The notes under the pieces were generated by a model that saw only the letters and a list, made by a program, of their open reading frames with translations, did not search any database and was not told the DNA's origin. The translations under genes and the position numbers were made by a program. A stretch of 64,000 bases of DNA, from the NCBI GenBank assembly GCA_023634235.1, contig JAMKCF010000001.1, positions 16,750,258-16,814,257 of the forward strand, in the 5' to 3' direction. Shown piece by piece: positions 1-10,891 of the stretch. Position 1 is the first letter of the stretch; every line of letters begins with the position of its first letter. The DNA is from Pisaster brevispinus (lineage: Eukaryota > Echinodermata > Asteroidea > Forcipulatida > Asteriidae).

Positions 1-508
1 GAGGAGCTTGTAAACATTCTTGTTTAAGGTGTAGCGATGCATGAATGGGAATGGGACCCAGAAAGGTTGTGAAACCTATTCTATACACAAAGGTTTGGTG
101 AATTACTAAGTATTGTTGGTTTTATGCAAGGCCTTACATCTATAGAATTGTTAAACAGTATTTAATTTAGATGTAACCATTTTGTACCTTTCTGTATATT
201 TTTTAAAGATTTGTTTTCTTTTAAAACAGCCTTCAGAAACGCTCTCAGAGATAGGTGATTTGCTAACCATGCTGGATTCCTCCAGCCATTAACCATGTCA
301 CTGATTTATGTATATATTTTTTTAAGTTACCAACTGTGACTACAATACAAAGCACACTATACATAAAATTCAAAATTGCCAAAATTAATCTCTCATTTTC
401 AGCATTCAAGAAATACAGGAAATATTAAATGAAGGTAATGTACAATAATTCAGTCAAATTAAATGTTTTGTTGGCACCTGAGACTAGTTAAATACAAAAA
501 GCACATAC

Positions 509-652
509 CACAATGCATTTGGAGAGGGTACACTATAGACACGGCGAATGATAGAAACTGTGCGCCTCATAGCACGGCTGAGGGATCAACAGTTTGTATT
601 GCCTGACGAATACGATGACGCTGCACACGTAGGCCATGTCGTCGAATAGCCC
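509..652 (-). pseudogene. Integrase-like (rve family) exon fragment
   Basis: On the minus strand an exon-like segment starts after a pyrimidine-rich acceptor (attgtttag) and ends at a GTATGTGC donor. It reads GAIRRHGLRVQRHRIRQ, then QTVDPSAV, then, after a one-base frame change, MRRTVSIIRRVYSVPSPNALW. The pattern (Gly-Leu/Ile-Arg-Val, VDP, RR.Y.V..PN.LW) matches the segment just before the integrase core in multicopy animal proteins related to IS3/rve integrases. That assignment comes from family knowledge and is not proven here. The core with its DDE residues is not visible in the window. The frame change suggests a decayed copy. Confidence 0.45.
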
Positions 653-659
653 CTAAACA

Positions 660-1148
660 ATGTGACAATACAATTGAAAGCTTTTGCCCTTTTATACCAC
701 ATGCAGTGATATTAGTTTTTTAAATATGTATGGTCAATCCATTTTCTACTGATAACTTAAAACATGCACCATTTCATTCTGCATGACAATGGAATTGAAA
801 GTGTTTACAACCAGAAGGGGCCAGAGTGTGTACTTAAGTTGATACTAAAGTACAAAAACTGAACACTATTTTCCAAAAATGCAGAAATGGAGGTCATCGT
901 GTGCCACGATATTAAACGAGGTTAGTAAATCTGAAATTATGCGACGAGACTTGAACCAAAATAAATCAAAGTAGACTATGAAAACACGGCCCGCGCACTC
1001 ACTTTCATTGCTGTATAGCACCCTTTTTGTGTAATAAAAGTTGTCATCAATAGTATTTGTTACGGTAATGCGCAATACATTGGTGTTGTGCTAGATAAAT
1101 CAGTTGTGAGTTTGTGATTTTTGTATCCATTTTCTTAATTTGCTTTAG
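660..1148. other. No gene seen
   Basis: AT-rich sequence with only short ORFs that lack codon structure or convincing splice borders. I see no repeat in it. Confidence 0.4.
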
Positions 1149-2464
1149 AAAGAACAACACATTCGCGTTGTTTGCTATCTGGCAAGCTTGGATGGCGGAA
1201 CTTATGAGGTTTTTCAAGAAATCCTCGACAAGTGTGAGACAGGCGATCTGAAGAAGCAGAAAATTAGAAAAGGAGGACTTCCCGGCCTTCCAGATTTTGG
1301 AAAGTCGGCCTATGCATTCCGTGCCATGATCGGTCTCCATGCTGGCACGGCGTTGGAACTGCTAAAACAACTTGCATTGTCACGATAGCTGAGCTGTCTA
1401 CTGAAGCAGCAACATTGAAGAAGTTGGCAGAGGTGAGAAGATGCCGCCGTAGGCATTTATTTGTCATCCTAACCTTTTTTTTTAAATAGGAAAATTGCAT
1501 ACCGGTAATAAAAATTACACAAAAACAAAGTTGCAGTAAAAACGGAATCAGACGATATTGCAAGTTTTGGGGAACAAAATTGCCAAAAAATATCACTGTT
1601 AAAACAACAAATTAATTCCCTGAAACAAGGAGTGTTTTAACGTAATGAGACACAAAGTATCACATTAGTTGTTTCACTATATTCTATTAATAACTATATA
1701 AAACGACGACTGAGAAAGGAATTCTAATCACATTTTTAAATACTGTGAGTCTGTATCTCTCATCATGTTTGTGATGAATTCGTTTTATTGTGATTATTTT
1801 ATTTTGTTTTGAAATATTAGGTACAGCGGGAATGTTGCCGCAACATAGGCTGCACTTCATGGGAAGATGCAGATGCAGAAAAAATGTATCCAGCAGCAAC
1901 CACGCGTGAAGTTCTCGCAAGATTTCTAACAAACTTCAAGCCTGATGACAAACGACTTCAGGATTATTGTTGGAGATTAAGCAAACGACATGATCCTGAA
2001 GTTGTTTGTCGTGATGTTTTCATTAGCGGAGAGGCCGAAGGCTGTGTACTTAATGGAGATGCACTAGACCTAACCAAAGAATCCATTGAAGTAAAGTGGC
2101 CTTCATTCAAAGGTTTTGAACTGGCCATTTAAGACTTGCCTGAGGTAATTTATTAATAACTTTACTAGGTTTTTGCTCAATTGATCAAGCCACGTGCAAA
2201 TTCATTTATCAGCATCCCGGAAAGTAAAACCAAAAATTAATATTTTGCACATTAATCATGCTTTTTTTTCTTTTCTTTTTTTACAGTTCCTAAGCTAAAG
2301 TATTCCCAAAACATAACTTTCAACCAAATTTGTTTTTTCTCACAAGACAGGGACGAGGACACCGAGTTCTTTTTGTGGCACCCTAAGGAACATTAATGGC
2401 ACTACTGGTTAAGGCCACTACCGCCTGATAGTGATTTGCCCTACAAACAAAGTGGCTATGGCAG
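1149..2464 (+). pseudogene. 5' exons of a beta-class DNA methyltransferase-like gene, with stops
   Basis: Three exon-like blocks lie between splice-like borders. Block 1149-1432 reads KEQHIRVVCYLASLDGG onward, then hits TAG at 1386. A one-base shift restores a frame containing TIAELSTEAATLKKLAE up to a GTGAGA donor. Block 1821-2144 encodes about 100 residues including CVLNGDALDLTKE, then an in-frame TAA at 2130-2132, then DLPE and a GTAATT donor. The GDAL..L segment shortly before a D-x-P-x tetrapeptide is where N6/N4 methyltransferases carry motif IV (DPPY-like). Block 2351-2464 contains DEDTEFFLWHPKEH, a TAA, then WHYWLRPLPPDSDLPY. All blocks share strand and order with the methyltransferase exons downstream, so I infer one gene. 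The stops indicate a pseudogene or an unrecognised exon structure. Confidence 0.5.
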
Positions 2465-2784
2465 GTGAGGTACTTGCAGCAACGCGAGTATTTGTCAGGG
2501 TTGAGGATGCGTTCTACAATGTAACAAACGCAAGGAAAGGTGAATTACCAGGCACATTTCGTAGTTGGGGGTATTTTAGGTACAAATGTAGCAACACAAA
2601 GGTATTATTTGGTTTAGGAATTACCGAAACTTAATACGAAATAGTTCAAGCTTGATTTATGTTGGCGTTTCGACACAAAAGTCTGTTCTCATTGGGTCTC
2701 CCTGTATCTTAGCGTGTCCAGAGACTCGCAAGGAAGGCCACGTTTTAAAACTATTGCTGAAAGTCATATCTGTTGGCCTATCTT

Positions 2785-2861
2785 TGTTATTGTTGTTGTT
2801 GTTGTTGCTGTTGATGTTGCTGCTGCTGCTGCTGCTGCTGTTGTTGTTGAAGTTGTTGTAG

Positions 2862-2906
<45 letters not shown>

Positions 2907-2920
2907 TTGTTTGTTGTTTT
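2785..2920. repeat. (TTG/CTG)n trinucleotide microsatellite
   Basis: About 135 bp of interrupted TTG and CTG triplets. It generates spurious poly-Leu, poly-Val and poly-Ala reading frames. It lies in what looks like the intron upstream of the exon at 2980. Confidence 0.9.
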
Positions 2921-2979
2921 GAAATGCTTGTGTCATCTAAAGGTAAACTTAAATACTTTACTGTTTGTTTTACTGACAG

Positions 2980-3766
2980 AACAAGAAGGAATTCTCAACC
3001 CCTCTGTCGGTGGCATTGTTGGTTTTTTGACAAGACTGGTTCTGTCAATAAAATTAACTTCAATGTCACTGCTGACAAAAACAACTTCATCGAGGTGAAA
3101 ATGGATGACTTGCATCAAACCGATGATGGCAAGGTTTTAAACCCAAACCAAAAGCCATACGGTTTGATGGAAGACATCATCAAGACGTTTAGTCGTGAGG
3201 GAGACACCGTCCCAGATGCATGCTCTGGAAGAGGTATGCAGCATTGTTCTCACCATTCTGTGCACAGTGCAACTTTGTCTGTTGTCCATCAAAATCAAAT
3301 ACATGTGTGTACATCGCCACACAAATACAACCAGTATGCATATGAACAAAACATGTCCTGGTTGTTTTGTACTCGAAAGTAAATTTGGGGAAATACACTA
3401 AGGGAAGTATAACCGCTAAAAGTATTTATTTGTAACTTTTTAAATAATAGTGTTTTTATCGTTATTTGTTTTGTCTTCAGGAACTGCTTTCTTTGCTGCA
3501 ATGTCGTCGAAAAGAAATTGTGTAGCAATCGACAGCAACGACGAACAGACATCCTTCCTACAAACCTCGTGTGTTATGTCCTTTGCTGAAGATTTTACAC
3601 AGAGCCAAGATTGTAAGTCAAATACAAAATGTCCTTTGTAAACATCCTCATATTTATGTTCATGATCTTTTCAGTTTTCAAACACATACAACTTCCATGT
3701 CATGGACCAGAAAGTATCAAAAACGAGTATCAATTCAAAAAGAAAGACAAACCTCTCAGAAATTAA
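2980..3766 (+). CDS. C-terminal exons of N6/N4-type DNA methyltransferase-like protein
   Basis: Three exons splice in phase: 2980-3233 (donor GTATGC), 3481-3612 (acceptor tgtcttcag, donor GTAAGT) and 3675-3766 (acceptor cttttcag, stop TAA at 3764). Both junctions are phase 1 and keep the frame open. The protein has KPYGLMEDIIKTFSREGDTV followed by PDACSGRG and, across the splice, TAFFAAMSSKRNCVAIDSN. This matches motif X followed by the AdoMet-binding motif I (D-x-x-S-G-x-G-T) and the acidic end of the next strand. Motif X and motif I lying C-terminal to the catalytic motif is the beta-class order of the N6_N4_Mtase family. The remaining 60 residues have no recognised motif. The sequence shows a methyltransferase fold; its target base and activity are unknown. 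The proline in place of the usual leucine before motif I is unusual. Confidence 0.65.
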
Positions 3767-4549
3767 CCATGAAAATGGGCTTGTGTTACTAACGTGCATA
3801 GTATTCATACCAAACCAGCTATGTAAAATGCATGTTAATAAAATACCCATTTGAACAAAATAAGTTACATAATCGGACATCATGGTTTCTGCAATAGTCA
3901 GAGCGTTGCTATGACTACTTGGCAATGCGAAGCCCGAGGTGGAGTAGTTCAGATAGGGCCTAAATTTTCAAGAAGTGTGCCAACTTGGGTATAGATTACA
4001 TTGGCTTATCTTGTTGAAGCCTAATTTGTCTTCACTCGGGCGCAAAAAGGGCCTACAATTTTTTAATGGAAGATTCACGTCATGATTAGTATATGGGAAA
4101 TTAATACAGTCGTCTCATTTGCAGTTTCACAAAATGTAAAGTTGTTTTTTGTTTTTGCTGTAGTTAATTGTATTGTATTTTTTTTTATTTCAGGAAAGGG
4201 GAGCAGAAGATGCAAGTTCATCCAAGAGTTTCTTAACCCCTGCTATAGAGCTCAACTCTATTTACGTTATTAGGGTCTTGTCATAAGCAGCGAGACATTG
4301 ACTGTTGACAGTTATTCACTAAAAGTAAGAAGTAAAATGTTGACCGCCAACGCTCCGTGAAGCCATGGTGCACTTATCAAGTGTCCGTTTTTAACTAAAT
4401 AATCTACTCCGCCAATTTTGTTATTTTAATCTAAAAAATTCCAAGTTCCCCAACTACACCTAGTAAAATAGCATGCCAATCGTTGAGTGTTTTTATATAT
4501 ATTTATATATATATTTTTTTCACTCACAAAAGTCCATCAATGACCCAGG
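3767..4549. other. No gene supported
   Basis: Intergenic or 3' flanking sequence. A possible acceptor at 4193 precedes a short open stretch, but no donor or homology supports an exon. Confidence 0.35.
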
Positions 4550-4795
4550 CCCTATTTCATGACTCTGCTTACCGCCGAATTCTGTGCTTGCGATCACCAT
4601 TCGCCGCTTACTGACTACAAGCGCCCAATTTCTGCACAAGATGTGTAAGCGAAGAATGCCCAGTCACGTGGAGTACGCACGCACAAGCCAAACGATCCCT
4701 GCTAACCCGTGAAATACGATTGACGTAAGCGCGGAATTTTCTTCTACTGTAAGCACCGATTCTTTGCTTACGCTAAGTAGAGCCATGAAATTGGG
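4550..4795. repeat. MITE-like element with cccaatttcatg ends
   Basis: Begins ccctatttcatgactctgc and ends with the inverted counterpart agccatgaaattggg. Internal motifs gcttac and gtaagc recur. The same roughly 245-bp unit occurs inside the Helentron copies at 36009, 36310, 46856, 47154 and 47456. No coding capacity. No clear target-site duplication could be fixed, so the superfamily is undetermined. Confidence 0.65.
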
Positions 4796-5150
4796 ACTAG
4801 CTCTTGCGGGATTCCCATAGGACTTGTACAGCAGTAGGAATTGAACAGCACTAGCCTTGAGCCTAATGGCCACAGCTGGGTGAAACGAACCATACGGTTT
4901 CCAGATTGCTTCTTTTATATTTGTTTAATGGCCGTAAAGCTGTTACAACCTGGGCCCAAATGTTGGTGGTCACTGAATATTATTGACTTGTACAAAAAAA
5001 AACTACCTTATTTTAATGTGTTATTTATTTATGGGATAAACTAACATCTCCAGTGCCCCAATGTTGCCCTCAGTAACCAAATAAAATATAATTTATTTTT
5101 TCCCTCATTTGTTCTTCTTTCTTGTTTTTAAACACGAAACACTCTGTAAG

Positions 5151-5237
5151 ATTTTCAACATCGGCCCAGAAATTTGGAAATACAGAGGTGGGGACTATGT
5201 CCAAACAATAAAGCCAGACAGGGTTCCTTTAGAGAAA
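5151..5237 (+). CDS. Possible isolated exon, unrecognised
   Basis: An 87-bp open segment after a pyrimidine-rich stretch ending ctctgtaag, closed by a GTACGT donor. It encodes 29 residues: IFNIGPEIWKYRGGDYV, then QTIKPDRVPLEK. The residue composition looks coding and both ends are in phase 0, but I do not recognise it and no partner exon was found. It lies downstream of the methyltransferase gene on the same strand. Confidence 0.3.
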
Positions 5238-5603
5238 GTACGTCAATTATACTGATCAATCCAAAGATTCAAATCGTCTAATTAGCTAAACTATGTTGTA
5301 AACATTTCTTGGAATTTGTGTTGAGCTGAAGACTGAAGCTTATGGTTGTTCGAACTTAAGAGAACTATGTACGTTGTTGTTAAATACATGTTGGTAACCC
5401 TGAAAACGTTTCCGTGAATTTTGTTGTAAGAGAAAAGTGTGTAGCGTATTATTCAAGGAATAAAACTAGCAATATAGTTCATGTAGATCTACAATTTGGA
5501 GTCTTCTTACAGTATCAACAAAAATGTATCCTTATCCACTATATATTCAAAAACAAGATAAAATATTGATTTTTCACGTGTTGTGAGCAAGGTAATAAAA
5601 AAT

Positions 5604-5920
5604 GTCCGAAAGGATTACCTACATTTGTAGGTCTCTCGTTCATGATCGGAAAGGATGACCTACAATTGTAGGTCTTTCATTCATGATCGGAAAGAATGAC
5701 TTACATATGTAGGTCTTTCATTCTCGATCGGAAAGGATGACTTACAATTGTAGGTCTTTCATTCCCGATCGGAAAGGATGACTTACAATTGTAGGTCTTT
5801 CATTCTCGATCGGAAAGGATGACTTACATTTGTAGGTCTTTCATTCTCGATCGGAAAGGATGGCCTACAATTGCAGGTATTTATTCATGATCGGAAAAGA
5901 TGACCTATAATTGTAGGTCT
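5604..5920. repeat. 41-bp minisatellite containing a perfect palindrome
   Basis: Eight tandem units of about 41 bp. A typical unit is gatcggaaaggatgac, the centre ctacaattgtag, and gtctttcattc. Each unit centres on an 18-bp palindrome, gacctacaattgtaggtc or a close variant; the two halves often change together (cctacaattgtagg, cttacaattgtagg). Each unit can form a hairpin or cruciform. No coding content. Confidence 0.9.
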
Positions 5921-6364
5921 TCAACCAAAATGGAAAAAAAACTAAGTTTTTTAGCGTGTGCTTCTGCTGTTCAGTTTCAAGAAAATTATTTGCTCAGATT
6001 TACTGGATTTTGGGTTTTACAACTAACCATTCCGTGACATTTGCCTATTTTCAACCTTAATCAGACTTGCCAATGTTCCACTTGCTTTTTTTGACTTAAG
6101 AGAGACGTCCAACTTCGCACATGGCAGCTTTGTTCGAAAAAGGGTGAGGTGATTTTACATTGTCAACGAAAAATTGGTTCTTTTAAATTTAAGGGTAAAT
6201 AACAGAGAACGTCCCCAATAGCTAAAATTTTTCTTTAATTTTGGTCAATATGTAAATATCTCAATATTTTGATATACTTCTCCACTTGTTATATATAGAT
6301 AAGTACAACGTACATTTAACTCGTGTTTCTGCATGTTTATCTGTGTCTTGAAGGTATCACTAAA
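5921..6364. other. No gene seen
   Basis: AT-rich flank between the palindromic minisatellite and the minus-strand pseudogene. I see no motif or repeat in it. Confidence 0.4.
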
Positions 6365-8835
6365 CTAAGCCAAAATATATCGGGTAGGTATGTACCAATC
6401 ATGATCGGTTCTCTTGTAGCTTCTTACAGCATGTACAGGTCTGTGATCAAAGAGAGTGTGATGCTCTCTCAACTCTAAACTCTGGTTTTTGTTTTCAGAT
6501 ACTTCATAGGCTTGGTAGTGGTGGATGTAATCATGTGTTTCCCACGGTTGCAACACTAAGAAAAGTTTAGAGTCCATCCTAACAATATTGATTAATTGGG
6601 CAAAGGAAGGCATTTCACTGTCCCAGTCAGTTAGCAACAGAATATTGGGTCTAAAACTGTAACTGTTTATCTTGACATGTCCACACAAAGTGATCTCTTT
6701 GTCAGGAGTGCAATGTAATAATCCACACATCTCTTCATTTTGTAATGAGGAAATATTAGTCACCTCCTGTTTATGGATTGTCACAGATCCTTTGTCAATG
6801 TGATGCTTCATTAAGATTCTAAATGCCTGTGACTCCTGATGTCTATTAGCCAAGGTTTTCGTGATATTCCTGTAGTTATTACATACTTTAGCAACTGCTT
6901 TCAGGGGTTTGTGCTTGGCTTCCTGGCGCATTCATGAGTACTGACTTATTGGACCAAGAAGTTTTATGGCTCGTGGATAATGGACAAGGTGGTGGTGCTT
7001 AGGAATAAGATGAGAATCTGGAAAGAGTTTCAAGAACAACAAATGGTGTTCCCTAATTCTGGCCTTCAGAAAGAGGACTCCTTCATCACTGATGCTAGGT
7101 GCAGAAACATGTTTGTATATTTCAAGCAATACTTGGAACAATTCCAAAAATTCACAACCTTCAGACACCTTGTCACCCACCATAAGCAAGAAGTATATCT
7201 GGGCTGATGTTTGTCCACTTATCCAAAAGCTTCCCCTTGAAGGATAGGGCTGGGCTTGTTTGACTGATCATTAAACCCATAACTAAATGAATGGAGCCGG
7301 CTGTTAAAATCCTGAAGAGAGAACAACCCCTGGCTGACTAGTTCTGCAAGACAAGTTTCATTTCTATTGGAAGCAAACCTTCCAGAAGTCATGCATGAGG
7401 TCTGGACATGCATTTTCTGCCACATGGTAGTAACTCAACTGATTCAGTTGAGAAGACATTTTCAATCCCGTTTTGGACACATCATTCACTTCTAAGTCAT
7501 TACCAATGCTTGAGTTCGAATAGATGATTTATCCTCAACAGTCTTGTGACGTGTATCAGCTTTGTGTGTTTCGCAGAATCTGCAGAAGTAGTTTGCTGAA
7601 AAACTTGTGGTAAATCCTTATATTGTGTTCAGGGCTAAATTATCACCAATCAGTTGGAAAAGTTTGGGTTTTACATTGCCCACAAACTCCCCAGGGCTGT
7701 TGACTATCATGCCTTTTGTATACATATGTTCTAGATCATTTGTGACGGGAGCTAATATTGCATTCATTCCATATTTTGAGACGAGAGATGATTTTGCCAA
7801 TGCCACAAGTAAGATGTTATCAAGTTTAGCTTGATATTTCCGAAGCAGGCAGATAAGAGAGATGTATATTCCAAGTACCTTATGTTTTCCCTTTTTGGAA
7901 AGTGGGTTGGCCGTTTCAAATTCGTCGTTGTACAGTAGTAAGTCAATTGTCATGCTATTGTCTAACACTTGATTATTTCTACCTTTGTAATATGAGCCAT
8001 CCAGGTATGATTTAACCACGGATTCTTCACGCGAGAATTTTGTTTGTAGTCAATGATATTTGACATACATCCTGGCTGCTCTAAAAACTATTGCTTCTAT
8101 CGGAACATACTGGAAAGTCTCGTCTGACCGTATTTGTTCTGTTCGCCCAGTGATTTTGTTTAAATTCTCCTTGTACACATGTCCTAACACTTTTTCCTCT
8201 GGTTTGATCAATGCACCAGCCTTAATGGCAAACTGAGTTTGTTGATATTTAGTTGAGAGTTGAAAAGCTTGTATGGGATCTTTTAATGCATTCATTGTGG
8301 ATTGAAAGGCCTCCACTTCAGCTTTACATGGAATGACATTCCTTGAAATATCTTTTAACAATGGAGCAGCCACCTTCTCTATTGTACAAACTACAGACCC
8401 AATTAATTCACGTGACAGAGAAAGAATCTTTTGAGCAGAGGAGGAAGGAATTGATGAGTCTTTTAAATTTGCAATGTAGACAGCAGTTGCATCTTTAAGT
8501 TCATCTTCACTCTGGTCCTCCTCAAGAAATTCTTCTGCACCCCCTGCGTATGGTTGGATGTCTTTCTGAGTAGGGTGCAATATTTTTGGCAAAAATGTGG
8601 TGCGTGTCCTAGTGTGACCATGGCCTGTTCCCCTCAAATTAGAGTGGGCAGATTCCAAGTGTCTTTTATAAGTGTATCCGCTATAGTACATGTGTTTACA
8701 TCCTGACTGACTGCATATGATTTTAGTTTTTGTTTTTGTTGTTAATTGATGTACTTGTCTGAGATGTTTCCACAAAGTCTGTAGACTATCACAATCCAGC
8801 AGACATTTGTTAAAGGCCATAATACATGGAGGCAA
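6365..8835 (-). pseudogene. C2H2 plus CACTA-like transposase family protein, decayed
   Basis: Read on the minus strand, the first ORF (8050-8835, 261 aa) has an N-terminal zinc-finger-like stretch (CSQSGCKHMYYSGYTYKRHL then ESAH) and ends FQYVPIEAIVFRAARMYVKY. The next ORF (7618-8019) continues with MTIDLLLYNDEFETANPL and SKKGKHKVLGIYISL. A further block (7219-7425) follows. The last two ORFs (6932-7189, 6365-6931) are in one frame, separated only by a TGA at 6932-6934. They contain PDSHLIPKHHHLVHYP, KLLGPISQYS and MRQEAKHKPLKAV. The order (nucleic-acid-binding N-terminus, KHH..HYP, GP, R.EAKH) matches a multicopy family in fish and marine invertebrates that resembles the C-terminal part of CACTA/EnSpm transposases. 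Family and transposon origin are inferences. Several frame breaks make this copy a pseudogene. Confidence 0.55.
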
Positions 8836-9061
8836 AATGTCTCTATTTTATTAATTTTCGTGCAACACGGCTGGGGATTACTTAAAACTACTTTGAATGG
8901 GTTGCAAATATGTATCTCAACCCAAAACAGCTTATCCCCAAGCGTGAAAACTGCACATTAATTTGTTGGGGGGTTATTAATAAAACTGTATGAATAATGT
9001 CATTTTACTAATAGACTGCATTTGCCATACACTAAAAAGCACTGTGTTGATATGCTTAAAA

Positions 9062-9667
9062 AGTTCAAGCATAATAAAATGTGGTGTTTGCCAAAGTAGC
9101 CCTTGGGTAGGGTGGTGTTGGACAATTCCGTCTTGCGTATTGGTCTTGCCCGGGGGTGGGGTGGGGTTGGGTGCGGTGGGGTGGGATTGGGGTGGGGGAT
9201 GGGGTGTGTCCCCCCCCCCCACTTTTAAATTTGTAGCTCAAGCATAATGAAATGTGGTGTTTACCAAAGTAGCCCTTGGGTAGGGTGGTGTTGGACACTT
9301 TCGTCTTGCGTATTGGTCTTGCCCGGGGGTGGGTGGGGTGGGATCGGGGTGGGGCAAGGGGTGTGTCCCCCCCTTTTAAATTTGTAGCTCAAGCATAATG
9401 AAATGTGGTGTTTGCCAAAGCAGCCCTTGGGTAGGGTGGTGTTGAACACTTTCATCTTGAGTATTGGTCTTGCCCGGAGGTGAGGGTGGGGGAGGGGGTG
9501 AGGGAGGGGGTGTGTCTCCCCCTTTTTAAACTTAGCTCAAGCATAATGAAATGTGTTGTTTGCCAAAGCATCCCTTGGTTAGGGTAGTGGTGGACACTTT
9601 CTTCTTGAGTAGCGGTCCGCCCGGGGTGGGGTTGGGGGAGGGGTGTGTCCCACCTTTTTAAACTTAT
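9062..9667. repeat. G-rich minisatellite, about 150-170 bp period
   Basis: Four tandem units begin near 9062, 9237, 9388 and 9534 with agcataatgaaatgtggtg (or variant). Each contains ccaaagtagcccttgggtag, then a guanine-rich tract of varying length, then ccccccttttaaa. Units have diverged mainly in the G tract, which has enough GGG runs to form quadruplexes. The ORFs here are artefacts of the repeat. Confidence 0.9.
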
Positions 9668-10324
9668 AGCTATACAAAGACATATCCATCTACCAACTGT
9701 TGGAGGGTTCTCTCTCATGTGAAATGTTCATTTTAATTTCGTGACCTCATGAATCAGTAGCAAGCCTCTATATAACCGTGGTTATAAACTTTCAAATTTG
9801 GCTCAACAGTTGGGGAGAGTGGAAGGATATATGCAAACTCCAATCGTTTTTCCGAGCCTTCACACAAGACAAATGAACAAAATGAAAAATGGATGTAGCT
9901 TTTGCAGTTGTTACAATTGTGAGCTGATGTCAGCACCGACAAAAAAATCCTAGTACATGCATCTCATGGCACAGGTTTTTTAATTTTAATAGAAAGAATT
10001 TACATATGTACATTGTAGGCCCCCTGACCAAATTCCCTTTCAATTGTCAGAAATATGTCCTGGGTGGCAAATTGTTTTGGTAAGAGCTAAGCTCAACAAA
10101 AACAACCAATCTGAAGATGTTACTTATTTCTTTGTTAAATTTGCACTGCGGTCTGCCAAAAGGTTAAGTTTTGATTTGTGATTTTACAATTATTACTTTG
10201 CAGAATAAATTATCCACGAGCTAAACAAATGCAGTTGATTTACAACTTCCTTATTGTTACACTGTCTGTGCACTTGAATTTACCAAGTTGTAAAATTCTA
10301 TACGTTTTTCACTGAGTATGTTTA
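9668..10324. other. No gene seen
   Basis: AT-rich, no supported coding or repeat structure. Confidence 0.4.
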
Positions 10325-10775
10325 AAACTCTTCGTGACCTCATCAAAAAAAGTCACACCATTTCACCATGCCTTACTCCTTGAGAAACAGTTTGATTTTA
10401 GTGTGTAATACATTTCTGTGAAGAACCAAATAACTTTTAAATCACCCAATCACTTTTAAATTACCCAAAGCATTATATATAGACCCTTTTGACTAAATAA
10501 AATCAATTCAAGCAAATTTGTATTTTGAGATGAGCCCACATGTCTCTTTCTGCTCAATCAACCATTTCTTCGAATAACACCCTTTGTTCACACAACTTAG
10601 CAAGGCTGAGTAATTGCTGTACAATTCCTATGGAATTTCCTGGAGAGCGGGTCATTGTTGGATTGTGTTTGTGAAAAACAAACCCCGGATAGTGATAAGA
10701 CATTTGGCATGCTATTTGGCTAGGTGCAGTTGTAGAACTTGGACATTTTTTACAATTTTGAGAAAAAAATGGCAG
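10325..10775. repeat. Dispersed repeat, copy 1
   Basis: Shares an extended alignable stretch with 61065-61475. Common landmarks in the same order are cttcgtgac, tatagaccctt, gactaaataaaat, aattcaagcaaa, gcccaca, ggcatgctatttggctaggtg and acatttttta. It is non-coding, and its ends are not precisely resolved. Confidence 0.7.
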
Positions 10776-10891
10776 AGTACCGACTTTTTAATTAAAAAAT
10801 GAGCGATAGTGTCATTGAGTGTTAAAAAATGTTTGAAGAAAGAAGCCAGAGCTCATACCCAAACGTGTAAAATCAAAGTTGCCAGAGGAAA

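Noticed and set aside
403..434. 32-bp micro-exon with acceptor ctcattttcag and donor GTAATG
   Set aside because: Its phase does not join the next exon-like block at 1149 without a stop.
2652..2930. Long Leu-, Val- or Ala-rich ORFs
   Set aside because: They are translations of the TTG/CTG microsatellite in several frames.
4194..4272. Possible extra 3' exon after the methyltransferase stop
   Set aside because: A good acceptor but no donor, homology or phase need; the methyltransferase frame already ends at 3766.
8977..9720. Proline-rich minus-strand ORFs repeated four times
   Set aside because: They are the G-rich minisatellite read in antisense.
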